Shown piece by piece: positions 1-5,807 of a DNA stretch of 5,807 bases. The position numbers and the translations under genes are program-made. The notes beneath the pieces were generated by a model that saw only the letters and a program-made list of their open reading frames with translations, had not been told where the DNA came from and ran no database searches. Numbering within the stretch: position 1 is the first letter of the stretch; each line of letters opens with the position of its first letter. Source of the stretch: Candidatus Omnitrophota bacterium (GTDB taxonomy: Bacteria > Omnitrophota > Koll11 > Duberdicusellales > 4484-171); the NCBI GenBank assembly GCA_021735115.1, contig JAIPHQ010000055.1:1-5807 (forward strand), written 5' to 3'.

Positions 1-150
1 TTTATTTTTAATATATTTTTTAAAAAACTTTGAACTTGTAAAAAAAATAATCTTACTATCGATTAAATTATTTTCTTTAATTTTTTCACCAATGGCTAAA
101 GCCGGATAAACATGTCCAGCACTTCTTTCAGATACTAATAATACTTTCAT
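1..150 (-). CDS. murG: MurG N-terminus (partial): UDP-GlcNAc--lipid I GlcNAc transferase
   Basis: Only the first 50 codons lie in the window; the frame is open to the left edge. MurG is a peripheral membrane GT-B glycosyltransferase at the cytoplasmic face that adds GlcNAc to lipid I, giving lipid II. The visible part is the start of the N-terminal Rossmann fold: a short beta strand (residues 2-6), a loop reading SERSAGHVYPALAI (7-20) and then a lysine-rich helix. It matches the family's GGTGGHxxPALA loop, with His13, Pro16 and Ala17 kept, but the usual first glycines are replaced (ERSAGH for GGTGGH). The ATG at 150 overlaps the ftsW stop in an ATGA, which suggests translational coupling. No Shine-Dalgarno is visible upstream. 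Position directly after ftsW is the classic murG position and supports the call. With so little sequence, another GT-B glycosyltransferase cannot be wholly excluded. Confidence 0.85.
   Translation of the reverse strand, partial: MKVLLVSERSAGHVYPALAIGEKIKENNLIDSKIIFFTSSKFFKKYIKNK
147..150 (-). promoter_or_regulatory. ftsW/murG ATGA start-stop overlap
   Basis: Read on the minus strand the bases are ATGA: the murG ATG (150-148) shares two bases with the ftsW TGA stop (149-147). Such overlaps usually couple translation of the downstream gene to termination of the upstream one. The overlap is seen directly; coupling is inferred, and is the more plausible because no separate ribosome binding site precedes murG. 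Confidence 0.7.
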
Positions 151-1301
151 ATTTTATTTTTCAGTATTTTTTTAGATGCATTAAAAAACAACCCTAAGAG
201 TATATAATGAACAATTAAATTGGTACCACCATAGCTGATAAAAGGAAGAGACATCCCTTTAGTAGGTAGTAGGCCGCAGGTAACACCAATATTAATAAAT
301 ACTTCAAGGAAAAGAATAATGGCTATCCCAAAAAGTATTCCTTTTCTAAAATTATCATCGATGAGATCAGAAATTTTTAACATTTTATGAATAATTAAAA
401 AAAACATTGATACAATTCCTAAAGTCAAAATAAGCCCTAGTTCTTCAGCAATAATTGAAAATATAAAATCAGTGTGTGCAGCTGGTAAAAAAAATAATTT
501 CTGCTTTCCCTCTCCTAATCCTACCCCTAATATACCTCCCCTACTATAGGCTAATTGAGACTGAATAATTTGAAAACCTGAGCCTTGAGGATCAGAAAAA
601 GGGTCAAGATAAGCGATTATTCTTCTTACCCGATAAGGATACAGCCTTACTAAAAAAAAGAAACTAATTAAGCAACCCAAGATAATTATAGCTAAATGTT
701 TTAATTTTGCTCCATACAAATATACAAAAATTAAAAACCAAATAATCCAAAAAATTACACCTCCTAAATCTGGTTGAAATAACAAAAGCAGACAAATTAC
801 GACTAAAACTAACCCTACCGGAATAAAACCATAATTCAAATCTTTTAAAATTATTTTTTTCCGGCTGCAATAATCAGCACAATAAATAAGAAAAAATATT
901 TTCAATAATTCAGAAGGTTGAAAATTAAAACCCCCTAACTGGATCCAGCGAGAAGCTCCGCCGGATTTCTGGCCAAAAAAAAGGACAATTATCAAAATTA
1001 CAATCAACGAAAGTAATATTTTTTTACTTTGCTGCCTAAGAAAATCTAAATCTATAAATAATGCTCCACAAAAAGAAAAAAGTGCTAATATAAAAAATAA
1101 AATTTGTTTTTTAAAAAAATAGGCAGAATCATTATAATGCTTTAAAGCATAAAGGCTAGAAGATTCATAAATAAAAAGTAAACCAACAAGAGTTAGGCTG
1201 AAAATCAAAGAAAAAATAATCCTTCTTTCCTTACGTAATGATTCACATCCCTTTAAGTTATTAATTTTATTGGTGAAAAAAATCTTTATTCTGTTTACCA
1301 T
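147..1301 (-). CDS. ftsW: FtsW, SEDS-family septal peptidoglycan glycosyltransferase
   Basis: This gene encodes 384 residues, close to the usual FtsW length. FtsW polymerises lipid II at the division septum together with its partner transpeptidase FtsI (PBP3), whose gene usually lies before murE and is not in this window. A basic cytoplasmic N-terminus (residues 1-27) is followed by about ten hydrophobic segments (roughly 28-46, 66-84, 95-111, 131-143, 158-176, 178-197, 201-219, 282-306, 319-341, 355-375). SEDS signatures are clear: GGASRW at 114-119, QPSELLKI at 128-135, QPDLGG at 176-181, RVRRIIAYLDPF at 224-235, GLGEGKQKLFFLPAAHTDF at 261-279, GLLPTKG at 343-349 and SYGGT at 356-360. Asp278 in the HTDF motif matches the catalytic aspartate of the family. 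The motifs favour FtsW over RodA, as does the murD-murG context. The ATG at 1301 lies 16 bases after the murD stop and is the only plausible start; no Shine-Dalgarno is evident. Confidence 0.97.
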   Translation of the reverse strand: MVNRIKIFFTNKINNLKGCESLRKERRIIFSLIFSLTLVGLLFIYESSSLYALKHYNDSAYFFKKQILFFILALFSFCGALFIDLDFLRQQSKKILLSLIVILIIVLFFGQKSGGASRWIQLGGFNFQPSELLKIFFLIYCADYCSRKKIILKDLNYGFIPVGLVLVVICLLLLFQPDLGGVIFWIIWFLIFVYLYGAKLKHLAIIILGCLISFFFLVRLYPYRVRRIIAYLDPFSDPQGSGFQIIQSQLAYSRGGILGVGLGEGKQKLFFLPAAHTDFIFSIIAEELGLILTLGIVSMFFLIIHKMLKISDLIDDNFRKGILFGIAIILFLEVFINIGVTCGLLPTKGMSLPFISYGGTNLIVHYILLGLFFNASKKILKNKI

Positions 1302-1317
1302 AAAACAACCGGCTATA

Positions 1318-2568
1318 TTAAGAAATACTCTTTACAATATCAGTAAATTTCTGGCCCCTTTCCTTATAATTTTCAAACATATCAAAGCTAGAACACATCG
1401 GAGAAAGAAGAATGGTATCAAAAGCTTTTGCTTGCTTATAAGCAGATAATACCGCTTCTTGTAATGAAGCAAACTTTTGACATTTGATTTTACCACCTAA
1501 ATCATTTTTAATTTTGTCTGCTGCCTGGCCGATAAGGTTTATTTGTTTAATTTTTCTTGCATATGATTTTAAACTTTGATAACAAAATCCTTTATCTTTA
1601 CCTCCAGCAATTAATATAATCGGTGATTTTATTGATTTTAGAGCAAATAATGTTGAAGAAAGGTTAGTAGATTTTGAGTCATTTATGAATTCTATCTTAT
1701 TGATTTTCTTTACAAATTGTTGGCGGTGGGGTAATTTTTTATATTGGGAAAAAAGCAAGAGACAATCAGTTTTGCTAACACCAAAAATCTTTCCTATTTT
1801 ATAGGCAGCTGAAAAATTTTGATCAGATAACTCATCTTTAAAATATATTATTTTTGAATTTATTTGTGATAAAGAGGTTTCTTGTAGATTTATTTCTTTA
1901 TTAATAATCGCCCAATCATTTTTTTGCTGATTTTTAAATATTTTTAATTTTATTTTTAAATAATTGCTAAAATTTTTATGGCGGTCTATATGGTCAGGTT
2001 CAATATTAAGTAAAACAGCAACATATGGCCTAAATTTAATAATTTCCTCCAACTGGAATGAACTTACTTCCAAAACTACTATATCTTCTTTTTGAGTATC
2101 TAGCACAAACTCAGAAAATGGGCGTCCAATATTGCCACCTAAATAAACTTTTTTCTTTTTTTGTTTAAGCAGTAGATAAGTTAAATGAGCTGTTGTAGTT
2201 TTACCGTTAGTTCCAGTAATTGCAATAATTTTTGCATTTGTAAAATAAGAAGCAAACTCTAATTCTCCTAGACAAGATATATGATTTTTTTTGGCAATAT
2301 TATTTAGTTCTGATTTAGAAAGGTCTATTCCTGGACTTAAGATAATTAATTCAGATAATTTTATGAATTTCTCAGAATGCCCACCAAATTCAAATTCAAC
2401 TCCCTTGTTTTCAAAATCCTTAATAAGCTGAGGACAAAAGCAATTCCTTTTTTTAGTTTCGGTTACTTTAATTTTTTTATCTAAATTAAGTAACATCTCT
2501 ACCAAAGAAATACCGGTTTTTCCCCATCCCGCTACACAAACTAACTTTAAATCTTTAATAAATTTCAT
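1318..2568 (-). CDS. murD: MurD, UDP-MurNAc-L-alanine--D-glutamate ligase
   Basis: This gene encodes 416 residues, slightly shorter than E. coli MurD (438). MurD is a cytoplasmic ATP-dependent ligase that joins D-Glu to UDP-MurNAc-L-Ala, the second peptide step of the precursor pathway. The N-terminal Rossmann domain begins with VAGWGKTGIS (12-21). The central ATPase domain has the P-loop ITGTNGKTTT (117-126), GNIG (145-148), SSFQLE (169-174) and NIEPDHIDRH (188-197). Lys207 in YLKIKLKIF aligns with the carbamylated lysine of the family. The hinge and C-terminal domain follow with LPHRQQF (279-285), NDSKSTN (296-302), AGGKDKG (321-327) and LSPMCSSFDMF (388-398). The last of these is usually LSPACASFDMF, so two small residues differ (Ala to Met and Ala to Ser). 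The ATG at 2568 lies 3 bases after the mraY stop in the same frame, so no earlier start is possible. No Shine-Dalgarno is seen; translation by coupling to mraY is likely. Confidence 0.97.
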   Translation of the reverse strand: MKFIKDLKLVCVAGWGKTGISLVEMLLNLDKKIKVTETKKRNCFCPQLIKDFENKGVEFEFGGHSEKFIKLSELIILSPGIDLSKSELNNIAKKNHISCLGELEFASYFTNAKIIAITGTNGKTTTAHLTYLLLKQKKKKVYLGGNIGRPFSEFVLDTQKEDIVVLEVSSFQLEEIIKFRPYVAVLLNIEPDHIDRHKNFSNYLKIKLKIFKNQQKNDWAIINKEINLQETSLSQINSKIIYFKDELSDQNFSAAYKIGKIFGVSKTDCLLLFSQYKKLPHRQQFVKKINKIEFINDSKSTNLSSTLFALKSIKSPIILIAGGKDKGFCYQSLKSYARKIKQINLIGQAADKIKNDLGGKIKCQKFASLQEAVLSAYKQAKAFDTILLSPMCSSFDMFENYKERGQKFTDIVKSIS

Positions 2569-2571
2569 TAA

Positions 2572-3654
2572 TTATCGAAGCTTAAGGGTAAGCAGCGCCA
2601 GACAAGCGCAAATTATTGTAATAATCCAAAACCGGATAATTATTTTTGGTTCTGGCCAACCTTTAATTTGGAAATGATGATGAATAGGAGCAGCTTTAAA
2701 AATTCTTTTTTTACGTAATTTTACAGAACCAATTTGTAAAATTACACTCAACGCCTCAATTACAAACAAGCCACCACTAATAAAAAGAATAAATTCTTTT
2801 TTTATAATTAAAGCAACTGCTCCAATAAGCCCTCCTAGAGCTAACGCTCCTATATCTCCCATAAAAATCTGAGCTGGATAAGAATTAAACCAAAGAAAGG
2901 CTAAACCAGAACCTACTAAACTTAAAGTTATAATAGTCAATTCCCCTGCACCTTCTACATAAGGGATAAAAAGATATTCAGCAAAGTTTAGATTTCCAAC
3001 CAAATAAGCCAATAAAGAAAAAATAACTGCATTAATAACTAAACTACCAATTGCTAGGCCATCTAAGCCATCGGTAAAATTTACCGCATTAGATGTAGCA
3101 ACTATTAAACAAATAGCCCAAAAAATATAAAAATATCCTAAATCCAATACCGCATTTTTAAAAAAAGGTAAACTCCAAGTAGATTCTGTACCCTTATAGA
3201 ATACTATAAAAAGGCCCAAAATTAAGCCAATCAAACTTTGCCAAAACAATTTCTGAAACCGGCTCAATCCCTTACCTTTTTTTATCTTTAAAATATCATC
3301 TGCTAGGCCTAAAATAGCTAAGGTCCCCATAGTAAATAATACCGCCCACACTAACAAATTATCTAAACGAGCCCAAAGTAGACTAGAAATAAATAAAGAA
3401 AAAATTATAAGGATACCTCCCATGGTTGGGGTACCTTTTTTATCTTTATGTAAAGTTTCAAGATGCAGGTGTCCATACATATCTACAGTTTCTGTAATCT
3501 GCAACTTATGCAATCTCTTGATTAGAGGGCGCCAGAGGCAAAGAACAAGAAAAAAAGAAGTAAAAAACGCACATCCACCCCGAAAAGTAATATATTTTGT
3601 AAGGTTAAAAATAAAAAAATGTTTAGATAAAGGGTATAATAGATGGTAAAACAT
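2572..3654 (-). CDS. mraY: MraY, phospho-MurNAc-pentapeptide transferase
   Basis: This gene encodes 360 residues, the same length as E. coli MraY. MraY is the polytopic membrane enzyme that transfers phospho-MurNAc-pentapeptide from UDP to undecaprenyl phosphate, forming lipid I. It opens with the family-typical YHLLYPL and YITFRG and has about ten membrane segments. Conserved parts are GTPTMGGI (74-81), LADD with Asp119 and Asp120 (117-120), NFTDGLDGLA (192-201), MGDIGALALGG with Asp267 (265-275), and APIHHHFQIKGWPEP (322-336) with the HHH at 325-327. The three aspartate sites match the known Mg2+ and catalytic residues. Two oddities are a loop before GTPTMGG about four residues longer than usual, and Ala270 where serine is common (MGDxGS). 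The ATG at 3654 follows a 32-base gap, the largest in the cluster; an in-frame TGA in that gap rules out an earlier ATG, GTG or TTG start. Confidence 0.98.
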   Translation of the reverse strand: MFYHLLYPLSKHFFIFNLTKYITFRGGCAFFTSFFLVLCLWRPLIKRLHKLQITETVDMYGHLHLETLHKDKKGTPTMGGILIIFSLFISSLLWARLDNLLVWAVLFTMGTLAILGLADDILKIKKGKGLSRFQKLFWQSLIGLILGLFIVFYKGTESTWSLPFFKNAVLDLGYFYIFWAICLIVATSNAVNFTDGLDGLAIGSLVINAVIFSLLAYLVGNLNFAEYLFIPYVEGAGELTIITLSLVGSGLAFLWFNSYPAQIFMGDIGALALGGLIGAVALIIKKEFILFISGGLFVIEALSVILQIGSVKLRKKRIFKAAPIHHHFQIKGWPEPKIIIRFWIITIICACLALLTLKLR

Positions 3655-3663
3655 AATGCCTAT

Positions 3664-3672
3664 ATTGTATCA
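3664..3672 (-). promoter_or_regulatory. candidate extended -10 element before mraY
   Basis: On the minus strand the gap between murF and mraY reads TGATACAAT, which fits an extended -10 (TGn plus TACAAT, one mismatch to TATAAT). Transcription starting about 7 bases downstream would fall almost at the mraY ATG, giving a leaderless or nearly leaderless message. There is no credible -35 box 17 bases upstream. In DNA this AT-rich such matches arise easily by chance, so this is only a weak candidate for an internal promoter. Confidence 0.2.
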
Positions 3673-3686
3673 AAAACTAGTAATTA

Positions 3687-5030
3687 TTATAGATATTTAA
3701 CTATTTTTTCTAGGTGCATTTTCCGGGAACCTTTTAAAAAAATTAAATATTTTTTGTTTTTCAAGTTTTGTTTTAAAAATAATGCAATTTTTTTATGAGA
3801 AGAAAAATGAAATACATTTTTATGCCCTAAAATTTTTAATTGATAATTTGTTATTTTACTATTCTCACCATAGGTAATGCAATATTGGCACCCAGTTTTA
3901 TAAATTTGAAAAGCCAACTTACGGTGATAATATTCTGTTTTTGGGCCTAACTCAAGCATATCCGCAGCTATAACTACCTTGGGAATTTTAAATCGTTTCA
4001 CCACCGAAAGGGATTGCTTAAAAGAATAAGGATTAGCATTATAGGCATCATTTAAAATAGTATAGCTACCAATTGTTTTTTCTTCCATACGCATGGGGGA
4101 AAAACCATTAAAATTATTTAGACGCTGGATAAGATCTCGATATGGAATACCTAAAGTATGAGCGGCCGATATTGCTGCCAAATAATTACTAATAAAATTT
4201 TCAAAATAAAACGGTATGATCAAATAATACTTATCTAATATTTTAAAATGAACTTTACCATCTTTTCTTTTTTCCAGCTTGTAGTAGAGATGATTTTCTT
4301 TATTTTTACCATACCAAAAAACTTTATTTTTTAGCCTAAGGCCAGAAAACATTTTATCATCACCATTTAAAATGGCTTTCATGCTTTGATTCTCTTCAAG
4401 CATTGAAAGTTTTTCTTTTTTAATCTTATTAATACTTCCTAAACCAGCCAAATGAGCCGGTTTTATGCAGGTAATAACTCCTATGTCAGGCCGAATCATC
4501 CTGGCAAGATTTTTAATTTCTCCGGGTTGATTTGTTCCAAGCTCAAAAATAATTGAATCCTGATTATTGTAGGAAAAAATAGTTTTTGCTACCCCCCAAA
4601 TATTATTTTCGCTAGCTTTATTATTTAAAACATGTTTGTAAGGCTGGAGAAGAAAACTAAGCATCTCTTTGGTTGTTGTCTTCCCCAAAGAGCCAGTTAT
4701 AGCAAAAACAGTTGTTTTTTTATGTTTTTTTCGTAAAAATGAAATTATTTTCTCAAGAGCATAAGTTGTATCTTGAACAATAAACTGAGGAACTTTGGGT
4801 TTAGTTTTTATGTATTTTTCAGTTATTACTAAAACTGCCCCTTTTTTAACCGCCATTTTGATAAAATCATGGCCATCTTTATATTTTCCAGCTAAAGCTA
4901 TAAAAGCATCTCCTTTTTTTAGGGAACGTGAATCTAGGCAAAATCTTCTAACTGGGCGAAAATAATAAAGGTTATAAACTTTGTATGGATTTAGAACCTT
5001 TTCAATAACTTTAAAATCACTAATATTCAT
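3687..5030 (-). CDS. murF: MurF, UDP-MurNAc-tripeptide--D-alanyl-D-alanine ligase
   Basis: This gene encodes 447 residues, matching the family (E. coli 452). MurF is a cytoplasmic ATP-dependent ligase that adds D-Ala-D-Ala to UDP-MurNAc-tripeptide, completing the pentapeptide that MraY uses next. The N-terminal substrate domain has DSRSLKKGDAFIALAG (33-48) and GHDFI (53-57). The ATPase domain has the P-loop ITGSLGKTTTK (111-121), ENNIWGV (141-147), FELGTNQPGEI (162-172) and PAHLAGLGS (191-199). Lys207 aligns with the carbamylated lysine. The C-terminal region has FSPMRME (310-316), NDAYNANP (327-334), DMLELG (357-362) and KGSRKMHLEK (433-442). Departures from consensus are ITCIKPAHLA for the common ITNIGxAHLE, and loss of the Gly-Glu after the lysine of the AKGE motif. 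The ATG at 5030 is 6 bases after the murE stop and is the first possible methionine; no Shine-Dalgarno precedes it. The gene ends in tandem TAA TAA stops. Confidence 0.97.
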   Translation of the reverse strand: MNISDFKVIEKVLNPYKVYNLYYFRPVRRFCLDSRSLKKGDAFIALAGKYKDGHDFIKMAVKKGAVLVITEKYIKTKPKVPQFIVQDTTYALEKIISFLRKKHKKTTVFAITGSLGKTTTKEMLSFLLQPYKHVLNNKASENNIWGVAKTIFSYNNQDSIIFELGTNQPGEIKNLARMIRPDIGVITCIKPAHLAGLGSINKIKKEKLSMLEENQSMKAILNGDDKMFSGLRLKNKVFWYGKNKENHLYYKLEKRKDGKVHFKILDKYYLIIPFYFENFISNYLAAISAAHTLGIPYRDLIQRLNNFNGFSPMRMEEKTIGSYTILNDAYNANPYSFKQSLSVVKRFKIPKVVIAADMLELGPKTEYYHRKLAFQIYKTGCQYCITYGENSKITNYQLKILGHKNVFHFSSHKKIALFLKQNLKNKKYLIFLKGSRKMHLEKIVKYL

Positions 5031-5036
5031 TTTTGT

Positions 5037-5807
5037 TTAGGTGTTTTTTAAGCTACTTTTAATTATCTTTGAGTCTTGAAAAGGAACTTTTTTATTTTTT
5101 AATATTTGATAATCTTCATGCCCTTTGCCCGCCACTAAAACACATACTTTTTGACCCATTTTTTTTTGAGTTCGATATAACAGTATTGCTTTTTTTATTG
5201 CTTCTTTTCTGTTTATGATAATTTCAAACTTATCATTTAGGCAACCGTTTTTGATTTGCCTACAAATATATGATGGATCTTCTCCCCTGGGATTATCTGA
5301 AGTAATAATGGTAAAATCAGCTAATTGAGAAGATATTCTCCCCATAATTCTTCTTTTCCCCTTATCTCTTTGCCCACCACAACCGAAAACAGATATAATC
5401 TTCTCATAACCTATATCTCGTAAAGAAGAAAGAATATGTTCAAGCCCTTCTGGCGTATGAGCATAATCTATGAATATATTTTGAGCTATTTCTTGGAATC
5501 GGCCCCTAGCTCTTTTTAAATACGGAATTATGCTCACTAGCTTATTTAAAGAAAACCTTAAAGAATGGGCGGAAGCTAGTGCCGCTAAAATATTTAAAAT
5601 GTTATGATATCCCGATAATTTTGTTGATAGAGAAAAAACGCGATTCCTCCAAACTAAATCAAATTTTGTCCTATTTTTAAGAAGCTTTATATTTTTTGCT
5701 TGATAATCAGAGTTACTTTTAATTCCATAAGAAATCTTTTTACTTAAGCTAGATAATATTTTTTTACCGTATAAACAATCATTATTAACAATTGAATAAC
5801 AATTATT
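5037..5807 (-). CDS. murE: MurE C-terminal half (partial), meso-DAP-type UDP-MurNAc-tripeptide ligase
   Basis: The frame is open from the right edge to the TAA at 5039-5037, giving 256 in-window residues; the start lies outside. A GTG at 5537 begins the longest ORF with a start codon, but the 90 codons before it are clearly MurE, so it is not the real start. MurE adds the third residue to UDP-MurNAc-L-Ala-D-Glu in the cytoplasm. Numbering from the edge, one sees VNNDCLYGKK (7-16), GYHNILNILAA (66-76), RGRFQEI (101-107), DYAHTPEGLE (114-123), FGCGGQRDKGKR (141-152), DNPRGEDP (171-178) and AGKGHEDYQ (226-234). DNPR is the known signature for meso-diaminopimelate, as opposed to lysine. The P-loop and the carbamylated lysine fall outside the window. 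The glutamate common after the GR motif (GRxE) is Gln here. The murF start follows after 6 bases. Confidence 0.96.
   Translation of the reverse strand, partial: NNCYSIVNNDCLYGKKILSSLSKKISYGIKSNSDYQAKNIKLLKNRTKFDLVWRNRVFSLSTKLSGYHNILNILAALASAHSLRFSLNKLVSIIPYLKRARGRFQEIAQNIFIDYAHTPEGLEHILSSLRDIGYEKIISVFGCGGQRDKGKRRIMGRISSQLADFTIITSDNPRGEDPSYICRQIKNGCLNDKFEIIINRKEAIKKAILLYRTQKKMGQKVCVLVAGKGHEDYQILKNKKVPFQDSKIIKSSLKNT

Larger units (their letters stand above)
1..5807 (-). other. dcw (division and cell wall) operon segment
   Basis: Six genes run in one direction in the order murE, murF, mraY, murD, ftsW, murG. Junctions are +6, +32, +3, +16 and -4 bases, and no hairpin followed by a T-run is visible in any gap. 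This strongly suggests one polycistronic transcript reading through both window edges. The main promoter would lie upstream of murE, beyond the right edge. The gene order equals the widely conserved dcw order, with no insertion or rearrangement. Confidence 0.92.

Noticed and set aside
664..870. 68-codon minus-strand ORF inside ftsW in another frame
   Set aside because: It lies wholly within conserved ftsW coding sequence and has no support of its own; it is a shadow frame.
1302..1317. CCGG-centred palindrome in the murD-ftsW gap as a regulatory site
   Set aside because: Only the four-base core is symmetric, which is far too short to support an operator.
2155..2161. A AAA AAG slippery heptamer in murD (codons 136-138), as in dnaX frameshifting
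   Set aside because: A -1 shift meets a TGA after 14 codons and would only truncate MurD; no hairpin is evident downstream, and A-runs are expected in such AT-rich, lysine-rich genes.
3422..3649. 75-codon plus-strand ORF opposite the start of mraY
   Set aside because: It is antisense to a well-supported gene, its translation has no recognisable domain, and its composition follows from the complement of mraY codons.
3655..3686. Possible terminator or riboswitch between murF and mraY
   Set aside because: The 32 bases contain no inverted repeat with a following T-run and are too short for a structured leader.
5037..5537. A separate short gene starting at the GTG at 5537
   Set aside because: The same frame continues open to the window edge and encodes clear upstream MurE sequence, so the GTG is an internal valine codon.
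1..5807. A hidden accessory system, mobile element or CRISPR-like repeats
   Set aside because: All but 57 bases are accounted for by six conserved dcw genes in canonical order, and I saw no direct repeats or foreign-looking segment.

Overview
This window is an uninterrupted piece of a bacterial division and cell wall (dcw) cluster, with every gene on the minus strand. In transcription order, from high to low coordinates, it holds: the C-terminal half of murE (5037-5807, running off the right edge), murF (3687-5030), mraY (2572-3654), murD (1318-2568), ftsW (147-1301) and the first 50 codons of murG (1-150, running off the left edge). This is the canonical murE-murF-mraY-murD-ftsW-murG order found in many bacteria. 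Packing is extreme: the four intergenic gaps are 6, 32, 3 and 16 bases (57 non-coding bases in all), and ftsW and murG overlap by 4 bases. No gene-free stretch is long enough to hold another gene, and I see no RNA gene, mobile element, repeat array or terminator.

The genes form one pathway. MurE adds the third amino acid to UDP-MurNAc-dipeptide. Its DNPR signature indicates meso-diaminopimelate, so the peptidoglycan is probably of the Gram-negative type. MurF adds D-Ala-D-Ala. MraY moves phospho-MurNAc-pentapeptide onto undecaprenyl phosphate, giving lipid I, and MurG adds GlcNAc to make lipid II. FtsW polymerises lipid II at the division septum. MurD acts before MurE, attaching D-Glu to UDP-MurNAc-L-Ala. 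murG is followed in typical clusters by murC, ddl, ftsQ, ftsA and ftsZ, and murE is preceded by ftsI and ftsL; those would lie outside this window.

The DNA is strongly AT-rich (about 30% GC by eye), with long A/T homopolymers and lysine- and isoleucine-rich proteins. The standard bacterial code fits: stops are TAA or TGA and tryptophan is TGG. None of the five visible start codons has a convincing Shine-Dalgarno sequence. The proteins match their families over full length but depart from the usual consensus at several signature loops (MurG, MraY, MurF). This suggests a diverged, probably uncultured, diderm-type lineage. The style of the MraY and MurF motifs makes me think of candidate phyla such as Omnitrophota or relatives, but that is an impression and not a classification. 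I found no new system here: this is a conserved housekeeping region, and the findings are modest deviations within it.
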